Numbered from the stretch's first letter, positions 1-5,214 are shown. The stretch: 5,356 nt of DNA from Candidatus Nomurabacteria bacterium CG_4_10_14_0_2_um_filter_30_12 (GCA_002792755.1 PFOY01000033.1:1-5356); one strand, 5' to 3'. Numbers and translations: made by a program. The notes: generated by a model from the letters alone, not told the origin.

Positions 1-998
1 TTTGCCATTCTGTATCCTATTACTTCATGACCATAAAAAGTATATTTTTTCTTAGTAGAAGTGTCTGAAGGTGCTTGACGGAGAGCACTTCCAGATACTT
101 CTGCTAAACGTCTAGACTTTGGTTTTCCAATATCATGAAAAAGTGCTGCAAATCTTATTTCTAAAGGCCAATTTTTATCTGCTGCATGTTGCAGTGCATG
201 AAGTAAATGATTCCAAACATCATAGATATGTTCCCCTGATTGCTCACAACCTATCCCCTCTTCTAGTTCAGGAATTATGTTTTTTAACAGTCCAAATTTT
301 TGTAACATCAAAATTCCAGCAGATGGATTTGATGACATAATTATTTTTATTAATTCATCACGAATTCTTTCTGGTGATATTTTTTTTATTAAATTTGAAT
401 TTTTTAAAATACTTTCACTACTTTCATACGACACAGAAAAACCAAGCTGTAAAGCTATACGTATAGCTCTCAACATACGAAGTGCATCTTCAGTAAAACG
501 ATCATCTGGATCTCCTACTGCTTTTAATATTTTATCTTTGATGTCCTTTAGACCACCAAATATATCCACAAAATTTTTATCATGTCCTTTAGGCCTAAAA
601 GCCATTGCATTTATTGTAAAATCACGTCTCTTAAGATCATCTTCTAGTTTATCACTAAATAAAACCTGATCTGGATGCCTAAAATCAGTATATTTTGCCT
701 CAATTCTATATGGTGTAACCTCTATTTGACGTAATGTTTCTTGTGAAACATCTTCTTGAATAACCATTACAGTACCAAAATCATTCTCATATACAGTTTT
801 CTCAAAAAGTCCAATAATCTGATAAGGCTTCGCACTAGTGGTTATATCCCAATCTTTTGGTTCCCTGTCCATGAGAATATCCCTTATACACCCACCAACG
901 AGGTACGCTTCAAAACCAGCTTTTTCAAGCGTGTCCGTTACAAATAAAACTTCTTTTGGAATTTTAGATATTAAATTTTCTAGTTCTACAGATTTCAT
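1..998 (-). CDS. cca: CCA tRNA nucleotidyltransferase (class II, HD domain), 3' end cut by window edge
   Basis: Adds or repairs the 3' CCA of tRNAs in the cytoplasm, using CTP and ATP. Reading the minus strand from ATG at 998 gives 332 codons with no stop before the edge. Class II nucleotidyltransferase motifs are in order: GGCIRD (35-40), catalytic DWD (49-51), EVTPYR (93-98), RRDFTINAMA (124-133), DIFGGL (145-150), EDALRMLRAIRIA (170-182) and an SPERIRDEL helix near residue 210. An HD domain follows, with FHDIGKP (H288, D289) and YGHE (322-325). Residues about 298-315 form an extra segment between these HD motifs, encoded by a 24-base-arm inverted repeat (separate entry). The gene starts 10 bases after tRNA-Arg and probably shares its transcript. 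None of the four tRNAs here encodes CCA, so the enzyme should be essential. Whether it adds CCA or only part of it cannot be decided from this sequence alone. Confidence 0.97.
   Translation of the reverse strand, partial: MKSVELENLISKIPKEVLFVTDTLEKAGFEAYLVGGCIRDILMDREPKDWDITTSAKPYQIIGLFEKTVYENDFGTVMVIQEDVSQETLRQIEVTPYRIEAKYTDFRHPDQVLFSDKLEDDLKRRDFTINAMAFRPKGHDKNFVDIFGGLKDIKDKILKAVGDPDDRFTEDALRMLRAIRIALQLGFSVSYESSESILKNSNLIKKISPERIRDELIKIIMSSNPSAGILMLQKFGLLKNIIPELEEGIGCEQSGEHIYDVWNHLLHALQHAADKNWPLEIRFAALFHDIGKPKSRRLAEVSGSALRQAPSDTSTKKKYTFYGHEVIGYRMA
52..107. repeat. Palindromic element inserted in frame in cca
   Basis: The arms 52-75 and 84-107 are inverted copies, 24 bases each, with 20 matches around an 8-base loop (76-83). 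All four differences are transitions; on the plus strand three are G-T wobbles and one is A-C. In the cca frame the element encodes about 18 polar residues (LAEVSGSALRQAPSDTS) between HDIGKP and YGHE, where the family normally has only about a dozen residues between the two motifs. This resembles the Rickettsia palindromic elements that insert in frame into genes. Membership of a repeat family in this genome is inference, since only one copy is in the window. Confidence 0.7.
735..750. promoter_or_regulatory. Degenerate parS-like site inside cca
   Basis: TGTTTCTTGTGAAACA matches the bacterial parS consensus TGTTTCACGTGAAACA at 14 of 16 positions, and both half-sites are intact. It lies in cca and encodes VSQET (residues 84-88). 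It could be a weak ParB contact or chance; its value comes from lying within 1.7 kb of the better sites at 2112, 2138 and 2405. Confidence 0.4.
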
Positions 999-1008
999 CT
1001 ATATTTTG

Positions 1009-1080
1009 TGCACCCGCCAAGAGTCGAACTTGGAATGACTGCTTCGAAGGCAGTTATGATATCCATTTCACCACGGGTGC
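1009..1080 (-). tRNA. tRNA-Arg (anticodon TCG)
   Basis: A full cloverleaf can be drawn on the minus strand. The acceptor GCACCCG (5' end at 1080) pairs with CGGGTGC. The D-stem is GTGA/TCAT, the anticodon stem ACTGC/GCAGT with loop CTTCGAA, and the T-stem CCAAG/CTTGG with loop TTCGACT. The discriminator is A at 1009, and CCA is not encoded (CAA follows). The anticodon TCG is complementary to plus-strand 1045-1047. The cca start codon follows 10 bases downstream. Confidence 0.97.
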
Positions 1081-1104
1081 TTTTTATCATTTTATAATAC
1101 TTTA

Positions 1105-1132
1105 ATTATACACCTTTTAAATTGTTTTACAA
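1105..1132 (-). promoter_or_regulatory. Sigma70-type promoter for tRNA-Arg and cca
   Basis: On the minus strand a perfect -10 TATAAT (1110 to 1105) lies 16 bases after a -35-like TTGTAA (1132 to 1127, 4 of 6 matches). The predicted start near 1098 leaves a leader of about 18 bases before the mature tRNA end at 1080. Confidence 0.6.
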
Positions 1133-1161
1133 AATGAACTATTGTGATATACTTATATAAT

Positions 1162-1836
1162 ATGAGATACGACCAACCAGAAGCTTTTAAACTTAGAAAA
1201 GAAGGTAAAACATATAGAGAAATTGAAAAAATGCTTATTATCTCAAGAAGTACGCTTTGTGATTGGTTTAAAGATGAAGAATGGTCAAAACATATAAAAA
1301 AATCAAACATAAATAAACAAATAATCAGAAGCAGGGAACATTTATTAAAGATGAATACAGCGAGAAAAATAATGCTTGAAAAGAAATATAAGAAAGTGAC
1401 AGAAGATGCAGAGAAAGAATTTGAAATTTATAAAAATGACCCTCTTTTTACAGCTGGGTTAATGATATATGCAGGAGAAGGAGATAAACGTTCTAGAAAT
1501 CTAGTTAGAATAAGTAACTCTGAATTTTATTTACACCTAGTATTTATAAGCTTTTCTGAGAAATTTTTAGGAATAAAGAAAGATAAAATAAAATTTTGGT
1601 TATTATTATATCCTGATCATAACATAAAAGAATTAATTGAAATCTGGTCTAAAAAATTAAAAATAAATAAATTAAATTTTTATAAATCACAAGTAATAAT
1701 TGGTAGAGAAAAAGTAAAAAAATTGCAATATGGAGTTGGTAATAGTATAATATCAAACACAAGCCTAAAGAAAAAAATTATAAAATGGCTTGAACTTTAC
1801 GAGTTTTCTTTTTTAAAACAAGCGGTCATCGATTAA
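1162..1836 (+). CDS. HTH and LAGLIDADG-like domain protein (homing-endonuclease-derived)
   Basis: A 224-residue protein from ATG at 1162; a GTG at 1144 would add six residues, and neither start has a clear ribosome site. Residues about 6-36 look like a homeodomain-type helix-turn-helix (EGKTYREIEKMLIISRSTLCDWF). A basic helical linker (45-90) follows. The segment FTAGLMIYAGEGDK (96-109) then matches one LAGLIDADG motif, with E106 in place of the catalytic aspartate. After it comes the alternating strand and helix pattern expected of that fold (VRISNSEFYLHLVFISF, KIKFWLLLY). Proteins of this type may be homing endonucleases or DNA-binding regulators derived from them; one motif per chain would imply a dimer. 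The last 15 bases, including the TAA stop, lie inside tRNA-Gly(GCC). Expression and activity cannot be judged here. Confidence 0.75.
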   Translation: MRYDQPEAFKLRKEGKTYREIEKMLIISRSTLCDWFKDEEWSKHIKKSNINKQIIRSREHLLKMNTARKIMLEKKYKKVTEDAEKEFEIYKNDPLFTAGLMIYAGEGDKRSRNLVRISNSEFYLHLVFISFSEKFLGIKKDKIKFWLLLYPDHNIKELIEIWSKKLKINKLNFYKSQVIIGREKVKKLQYGVGNSIISNTSLKKKIIKWLELYEFSFLKQAVID

Positions 1837-1892
1837 TGGTAGGTCAGGACATTGCCAATGTTCAGGTTGGAGTTCGATTCTCCATGGCCGCA
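1822..1892 (+). tRNA. tRNA-Gly (anticodon GCC)
   Basis: The acceptor GCGGTCA pairs with TGGCCGC with one T-G wobble. The D-stem is GATT/GGTC, the anticodon stem GGACA/TGTTC with loop TTGCCAA (anticodon 1854-1856), and the T-stem TGGAG/CTCCA with loop TTCGATT. The discriminator is A1892, and CCA is not encoded. Its 5' end overlaps the 3' end of the LAGLIDADG-like gene by 15 bases. The T-rich tract that follows (1903-1930) may help end transcription. Confidence 0.96.
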
Positions 1893-1922
1893 CAAATATA
1901 TTTAATTTTTCTCTTTTTCTTT

Positions 1923-2023
1923 TGTCCTTTATTAATACCTTAATTCATAAGGATTTTATCAAAACTCCACGCCAAAGGACGTGTAAATGTGGATAACTAT
2001 GTTGGTAATGTTTATAAAGGACA
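1923..2023. repeat. Inverted repeat flanking the DnaA box
   Basis: TGTCCTTTAT at 1923-1932 is the exact inverse of ATAAAGGACA at 2014-2023, 81 bases apart. A further AAAGGAC at 1974-1980 is a direct repeat of 2016-2022, so the left arm could pair with either. The consensus DnaA box lies between the arms. Function unknown. Confidence 0.5.
1988..1996 (-). promoter_or_regulatory. DnaA box
   Basis: TGTGGATAA is the exact complement of the consensus DnaA box TTATCCACA. It lies in the gene-free region, 116 bases from the parS site. A weaker relative, TGTTTATAA, is at 2009-2017. Confidence 0.55.
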
Positions 2024-2111
2024 CTAAAAATTTTTGTCTGAAATGACCTTTTTAATGAAAATATGTTGAAAAATAAGGATATTTTAATAAAAGACACAAA
2101 TTTAAGTCTTT

Positions 2112-2127
2112 TGTTTCACGTGAAACC
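2112..2127. promoter_or_regulatory. parS: parS (ParB-binding centromere site)
   Basis: TGTTTCACGTGAAACC matches the parS consensus TGTTTCACGTGAAACA at 15 of 16 positions and contains the perfect 14-base palindrome GTTTCACGTGAAAC. Chance occurrence in 5 kb is very unlikely. ParB loads at such sites to help segregate new chromosome origins, and parS usually lies near oriC. It is intergenic, and degenerate copies lie nearby on both sides. The parB gene is not in the window. Confidence 0.8.
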
Positions 2128-2137
2128 TAAAGATTAG

Positions 2138-2153
2138 TGTTTCTCATGAAACT
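2138..2153. promoter_or_regulatory. Second, degenerate parS-like site
   Basis: TGTTTCTCATGAAACT matches the parS consensus at 13 of 16 positions and lies 26 bases centre to centre from the primary site. Both outer half-sites (GTTTC and GAAAC) are kept while the CpG core is changed. It may be an auxiliary or decayed ParB site. Confidence 0.5.
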
Positions 2154-2186
2154 ATTAAATAAGTGATCAAATTATGGTATTTTTAT

Positions 2187-2215
2187 TCGTAATTCGTAAT
2201 TATTAACTCGTAATT
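2187..2215 (+). repeat. 7-base iteron-like repeats
   Basis: TCGTAATT occurs at 2187-2194, 2194-2201 and 2208-2215, so copies fall on a 7-base register. The unit between them (2201-2207) is degenerate (TATTAAC). The array ends 10 bases before the yraN start. It could be an iteron-like binding site or simple sequence slippage. Confidence 0.45.
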
Positions 2216-2225
2216 GATTGCCAAT

Positions 2226-2654
2226 ATGCCAAAAATTTTTACATCAAAAACACAAAAAATAGGAGAAATAGGTGAAAATATAGCAGTAAGGTTCCTCATG
2301 AAACATGGTTTTTCTATTCTAGATCGTAATTACACCAAAAAATGGGGAGAAATAGATATAGTTGCAGAAAAAGAAGGGAAACTCTATTTTATTGAAGTAA
2401 AAAGTGTTTCTCGTGAAACTCTAAATACTTTTACACCAAAATCTTTCAATGCGTCTGATGATAGATATCAATATAGACCAGAAGATAATATGCATCCATG
2501 GAAAATGAAACGCTTATCAAGGACAATCCAAACTTATCTTTTAAATAAAAATATTGATGAAGAAATGGAGTGGCAAGTTGATTTACTTGTTGTATATATG
2601 TGTCAAAAAGAGAAAAAAGCAAAGATAAAAGTGGTAAGTGATATTATTTTATGA
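2226..2654 (+). CDS. yraN: YraN family protein (UPF0102, PD-(D/E)XK nuclease-like)
   Basis: A 142-residue protein from ATG at 2226; an in-frame TTG at 2214 would add four residues, and no Shine-Dalgarno supports either. The family signature is clear: GEIGENIAVRFLMKHGF (13-29), ILDRNY (31-36), GEIDIVA (41-47) and FIEVK (55-59). E42, D44, E57 and K59 fit the PD-(D/E)XK nuclease core. The family is related to Holliday junction resolvases, but its cellular role is poorly defined. Residues 60-90 form an extra loop compared with the usual 115-130 residue proteins, followed by RPEDNMHPWKMKRL and a C-terminal strand (WQVDLLVVYM). A parS-like palindrome encodes V61-T65, directly after the catalytic EVK. 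The gene follows the parS region, and an 85-base hairpin begins six bases after its stop. Confidence 0.92.
   Translation: MPKIFTSKTQKIGEIGENIAVRFLMKHGFSILDRNYTKKWGEIDIVAEKEGKLYFIEVKSVSRETLNTFTPKSFNASDDRYQYRPEDNMHPWKMKRLSRTIQTYLLNKNIDEEMEWQVDLLVVYMCQKEKKAKIKVVSDIIL
2405..2420. promoter_or_regulatory. parS-like site inside yraN
   Basis: TGTTTCTCGTGAAACT matches the parS consensus at 14 of 16 positions. It lies inside yraN and is read in frame as VSRET. A weaker relative (12 of 16) is at 2290-2305 in the same gene. ParB sites inside genes near the origin are known in other bacteria; binding here is inference. Confidence 0.5.
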
Positions 2655-2659
2655 TATAG

Positions 2660-2744
2660 TTAAAAACTAGAATATCAAAAATTTTCTAGCGGACAAAACG
2701 AAGCCAGTGCCCGCAGGCGAAAACTTTTATATTCTAGTTTTTAA
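2660..2744. repeat. 85-base hairpin element (MITE/REP-like) or large terminator
   Basis: The outer stem is 16 perfect base pairs: TTAAAAACTAGAATAT at 2660-2675 with its inverse at 2729-2744. It continues inward as 2677-2686 with 2719-2728 (one mismatch), and 2689-2695 with 2708-2714 (one mismatch). A 12-base loop is left at 2696-2707. The core is more GC-rich than the arms. It sits between yraN, six bases upstream, and the degenerate tRNA-Pro, four bases downstream. It may end yraN transcripts or be a small non-autonomous palindromic element; a genome-wide copy count would decide. Confidence 0.65.
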
Positions 2745-2748
2745 TATA

Positions 2749-2836
2749 CGGGCTGTAGCCCCAAACTAAAGTAAAGCTTAGTACGGGGTAAATATACCGG
2801 TAGTACAAGCGCCTTCTTAATGAGAGCGTTTAGACT
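2749..2836 (+). pseudogene. Degenerate tRNA-Pro copy with a hairpin insertion
   Basis: Three blocks are identical and colinear with the intact tRNA-Pro downstream: 2749-2758 (= 2875-2884), 2793-2812 (= 2885-2904) and 2824-2836 (= 2910-2922), 43 bases in all. Between the first two blocks sits a 34-base insertion (2759-2792) that folds as CCCC/GGGG around ACTAA/TTAGT. The anticodon TTTGG is replaced by 11 other bases, and the T-arm and 3' acceptor are missing. It cannot form a functional tRNA. Its 3' end merges with a terminator-like hairpin, so it may instead be a tRNA-derived small RNA. Confidence 0.75.
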
Positions 2837-2856
2837 TTAGTCGGTAAAGTTTTTTT
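2834..2856 (+). terminator. Weak intrinsic terminator after the tRNA-Pro copy
   Basis: The stem ACTTTA/TAAAGT (2834-2839 with 2845-2850) has loop GTCGG and is followed by a run of seven T ending at 2856. The stem is AT-rich, so strength is uncertain. It lies 18 bases before the intact tRNA-Pro. Confidence 0.5.
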
Positions 2857-2874
2857 AATAATTTAATAATATTT

Positions 2875-2945
2875 CGGGCTGTAGTATACCGGTAGTACAA
2901 GCGCTTTGGGAGCGTTTAGACTGGGTTCGATTCCCAGCAGCCCGA
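2875..2945 (+). tRNA. tRNA-Pro (anticodon TGG)
   Basis: The acceptor CGGGCTG pairs perfectly with CAGCCCG. The D-stem is GTAT/GTAC, the anticodon stem AGCGC/GCGTT with loop TTTGGGA (anticodon 2907-2909), and the T-stem CTGGG/CCCAG with loop TTCGATT. The discriminator is A2945, and CCA is not encoded. A broken copy lies just upstream, and tRNA-Gly(TCC) follows after 18 bases, probably on the same transcript. Confidence 0.97.
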
Positions 2946-2963
2946 CTTTTTGTTCTTTAATTT

Positions 2964-3034
2964 GCGAGATTAGTTTAATGGTAGAACTACAGATTTCCAA
3001 TCTGTTGGTGGGAGTTCGATTCTCCCATCTCGCA
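2964..3034 (+). tRNA. tRNA-Gly (anticodon TCC)
   Basis: The acceptor GCGAGAT pairs with ATCTCGC. The D-stem is GTTT/GAAC, the anticodon stem ACAGA/TCTGT with loop TTTCCAA (anticodon 2996-2998), and the T-stem GGGAG/CTCCC with loop TTCGATT. The discriminator is A3034, and CCA is not encoded. It complements tRNA-Gly(GCC) at 1822, so two glycine isoacceptors lie in this window. Confidence 0.97.
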
Positions 3035-3106
3035 CAAATAAGGAAATCATTGATTTTTTCGGTGGATACAAAAATAAAGTTTATTAATTAAAATTTTAGT
3101 ACTGGA

Positions 3107-3856
3107 ATGTTAACAATATATATTTATGCATTTATCAGTGTCATCATAGTGAGTTTCGTCTCATTTGTCGGAGTATTTTCACTTACACTAAAAGATGATT
3201 TCGTAAAAAAATACATCGGCTTATTTATAAGCCTTGCTGTTGGTGCATTATTAGGAGATTCATTTATTCATTTAATACCAGAGACTTTTGAAAAATCTTC
3301 AGGTCCTACATTGACTGGTCTTTTAATTATTATTGGAATATTAATATTTTTTATTTTAGAAAAATTTCTTCATTGGCATCACCATGGAGAAGATAAAGAT
3401 GAACCAGATATACATCCAGTAGGGAAGTTACTTTTGTTTACTGATGGTTTTCATAATTTTATAGATGGAATAATTATTGGTGTAAGTTTCTTAGTAAGTA
3501 TCCCTGTAGGCATAGCGACGACACTAGCAGTGATATTACATGAAATTCCACAAGAGGTGGGAGACTTTGCTGTACTCTTACATTCTGGTTATGAAAAAAA
3601 GAGAGCTTTGTGGTTAAATTTTCTTTCTGCACTCACAGCTGTCGCAGGAACAATCATTGCTCTAATTTTTGGCAATATTGCAGAGACATTTACTATATGG
3701 ATATTACCGATAGCTGCTGGTGGATTTATTTATATAGCAATGGCAGATTTAATTCCTGAACTTCATAAAACAAAAGAAGCAAAATATTCTGTATTACAAA
3801 TACTATCAGTATTTATAGGAATAGCACTAATGCTCGCTTTGCTTTTGTTGGAATAA
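3107..3856 (+). CDS. ZIP family divalent metal transporter
   Basis: A 249-residue inner-membrane protein that probably moves zinc or related divalent metals into the cytoplasm. Eight hydrophobic segments can be drawn (about 2-26, 36-58, 68-88, 108-131, 134-158, 167-189, 195-217 and 227-248). The ZIP metal site is present: FHNFIDG in segment 4 (H116, N117, D120) and HEIPQE in segment 5 (H145, E146, E150). The loop between segments 3 and 4 is histidine-rich (HWHHHGEDKDEPDIH, 89-103), as usual for metal-binding loops of this family. ATG at 3107 is the first start in a hydrophobic N-terminus; no strong ribosome site precedes it. It lies 72 bases after tRNA-Gly and converges on the M23 gene. Metal specificity cannot be read from sequence. 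Confidence 0.93.
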   Translation: MLTIYIYAFISVIIVSFVSFVGVFSLTLKDDFVKKYIGLFISLAVGALLGDSFIHLIPETFEKSSGPTLTGLLIIIGILIFFILEKFLHWHHHGEDKDEPDIHPVGKLLLFTDGFHNFIDGIIIGVSFLVSIPVGIATTLAVILHEIPQEVGDFAVLLHSGYEKKRALWLNFLSALTAVAGTIIALIFGNIAETFTIWILPIAAGGFIYIAMADLIPELHKTKEAKYSVLQILSVFIGIALMLALLLLE

Positions 3857-3862
3857 AAAACT

Positions 3863-3896
3863 AAAGAGCCCGACCTAATCATGTCGGGCTCTTTTT
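3863..3896. terminator. Bidirectional intrinsic terminator
   Basis: A perfect 12-bp stem, AAAGAGCCCGAC (3863-3874) with GTCGGGCTCTTT (3883-3894), encloses an 8-base loop. Five T run through 3896 on the plus strand, and an A-rich run at 3855-3860 gives T-rich sequence on the minus strand. It lies between the convergent ZIP and M23 genes and should stop both. Confidence 0.92.
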
Positions 3897-3910
3897 ATAT
3901 TTATTTAAAA

Positions 3911-4960
3911 TTACAAATCTACTGCTGGATTTTTTGCTCCATGAACTTCGAAATGTAAATGAGGACCAGTAGAATGACCAGTAGATCCAACATATCCTAT
4001 CACTTGTCCTTTAGATACCTCTACACCCGTATGAGTACCGAGTTTAGACATGTGAGCATATAAAGTCTGAGTACTATTTGGATGTTTAACAATAACCATA
4101 TTACCATAACCACCATTATATCCATTACGTGCCAATAAAACTGTACCTGAAGCAGCAGCAACTATAGGTGTACCTGTTGGTGCAGCTAAATCAACTCCAT
4201 TATTTCCATGCAACCCTTGGCTTTTTCTCTTATATTCTGGGACAGGATTGATAAAATATCCAATCAAGGTTTTAAGTGATGTTTTTGTAGTATTCACCGA
4301 ATTAGTCCTTGGTTTTGGAGACTCTGTATCAATCATTTCTGCATCTGGAATAATAAGTTCATCTCCAAGAGCTAATTGTGAATCTGGTGCTATACCATTA
4401 AAACTAGCAATATCTGAAACATTAACATTATATTTCTTTGCAATACCTTTTAAGGTCTGACCCTTAAGGACTGTATGTTTTACTCCAGAAATAGGTAAAA
4501 TTATCAAAGTATCACCTTCTTTGAGTTTCTCGCCTTTTTTCATATCATTTGCCCAAAGGATTGTGTTAATCGAAACATCAAACATATCAGCTATTTCAGA
4601 GATGGAATCACCTTTTCTTACCACATAAACACTTATCTGATCAGAATAAGAATCTCCAGCATCAATCTCTCCAGGAATAATAATATGATTAATTACAGGG
4701 AGAAGAGCATTTTCAGATACTATGTTTACATCCGCACTACTTTCTATATTGTTATCATTAGTTTTATTATTTTTATTTTTCTCTACAATTGCAACAAAAG
4801 AAGATGGATCTGCTTGTGGCAGGTCCATATTTTGTGAGTTCTTTATGATATTTATAGCACTTATAGAATCAACAATACCAGCTGAAGCTTCATTTCCTAG
4901 AATAGAAGAGAAAAAGCCTGCTTTTGCATTAATAGGCACAAAAAGCGTCCCAGATAACAA
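3911..4960 (-). CDS. Secreted LysM-LysM-M23 peptidoglycan endopeptidase
   Basis: A cell-wall hydrolase of the LytM/M23 zinc peptidase family, probably cutting peptide cross-links outside the membrane. Numbered from TTG at 4960 (349 residues), LysM domains lie at about 111-155 and 161-205. The M23 domain is at 250-347, with zinc ligands H251, D257 and H336, and catalytic H303 (YAHM) and H334 (HLHFEV). All are present, so it should be active. The region 60-75 is a low-complexity, Asn/Lys-rich linker. The start is odd: the frame is open upstream to 5017, and that stretch encodes KSQPKIFSSILAFSLLSG, which completes a signal peptide ending at NAKA. A TTG start would lose its basic and hydrophobic part. 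No ATG, GTG or TTG lies upstream in frame; the best candidate is ATA at 5003-5005. A terminator it shares with the ZIP gene follows the stop. Confidence 0.93.
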   Translation of the reverse strand: MLSGTLFVPINAKAGFFSSILGNEASAGIVDSISAINIIKNSQNMDLPQADPSSFVAIVEKNKNNKTNDNNIESSADVNIVSENALLPVINHIIIPGEIDAGDSYSDQISVYVVRKGDSISEIADMFDVSINTILWANDMKKGEKLKEGDTLIILPISGVKHTVLKGQTLKGIAKKYNVNVSDIASFNGIAPDSQLALGDELIIPDAEMIDTESPKPRTNSVNTTKTSLKTLIGYFINPVPEYKRKSQGLHGNNGVDLAAPTGTPIVAAASGTVLLARNGYNGGYGNMVIVKHPNSTQTLYAHMSKLGTHTGVEVSKGQVIGYVGSTGHSTGPHLHFEVHGAKNPAVDL

Positions 4961-5048
4961 GGAAAAGGCTAGAATAGAACTGAATATTTTAGGTTGAGAT
5001 TTTATAAAACAATCTAATTACCGCAAGATTTCCTTTTCTAACCCTTTA

Positions 5049-5068
5049 AAATATCGATTACGATATTT
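5049..5068. repeat. Perfect 8-bp hairpin upstream of the M23 gene
   Basis: AAATATCG (5049-5056) pairs with CGATATTT (5061-5068) around a 4-base loop. Read on the minus strand it is followed by only a short T run and is AT-rich, so it is at best a weak terminator. It starts at the stop codon of the small ORF at 5068-5214. Confidence 0.45.
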
Positions 5069-5214
5069 CAACGTCGTTCGGATGTTGTGCTTATAAGACC
5101 ATAATCACACATCCTCTCTAGTCGAATCAAGGATAGAATTACAGGACGACCGATATTGTACTGTAGAATAAGGCTCTTACGATGGTTACTGTCGTTTCTG
5201 TAATATTCTGTCAT
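5068..5214 (-). CDS. Possible 48-residue small ORF (unrecognised)
   Basis: ATG at 5214 opens 48 codons ending in TGA at 5068. The start reads MTEYYRNDSNHRKSLILQYN and the end CDYGLISTTSERR; I do not recognise it. Its ATG overlaps the TGA of a 22-codon ORF opening with TTG at 5279 (ATGA overlap), and a GGAGG lies upstream. A hairpin starts at its stop. An ORF of this length can arise by chance, so coding is uncertain. It might be a leader peptide. Confidence 0.2.
   Translation of the reverse strand: MTEYYRNDSNHRKSLILQYNIGRPVILSLIRLERMCDYGLISTTSERR

Larger units (their letters stand above)
1893..2225. other. Gene-free region with parS, DnaA box and repeats: candidate centromere or origin-linked locus
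   Basis: No credible protein gene is seen here. From left to right it holds: a T-rich tract; a 10-base inverted repeat (1923-1932 with 2014-2023); a small hairpin CCTTA/TAAGG (1938-1952); a consensus DnaA box (1988-1996) and a near-match TGTTTATAA (2009-2017); a very AT-rich stretch (2023-2092); a hairpin AAAAGAC/GTCTTTT (2089-2112); parS (2112-2127); a degenerate parS (2138-2153); and 7-base repeats (2187-2215) just before yraN. This combination fits a chromosome partition or origin region. One consensus DnaA box is fewer than most oriC regions carry, so origin function is a hypothesis. Confidence 0.45.

Noticed and set aside
277..1038. Several plus-strand ORFs of 63-130 codons
   Set aside because: They are antisense to cca, whose catalytic motifs are unambiguous on the minus strand.
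1092..1310. 72-codon minus-strand ORF
   Set aside because: It is antisense to the HTH/LAGLIDADG-like gene and overlaps the tRNA-Arg promoter; no independent support.
1822..1892. Intron in a tRNA gene
   Set aside because: The tRNA-Gly next to the LAGLIDADG-like gene is contiguous and folds fully without an intron; the other tRNAs are also uninterrupted.
3044..3059. Possible terminator after tRNA-Gly(TCC)
   Set aside because: AAATCA/TGATTT leaves a loop of one base; a realistic fold has only about four A/T-rich pairs before the T run.
2906..3091. 61-codon plus-strand ORF
   Set aside because: It runs through tRNA-Pro and tRNA-Gly and has no protein-like features.
4248..4997. Two plus-strand ORFs opposite the M23 gene
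   Set aside because: They are shadows of the LysM-M23 coding frame.
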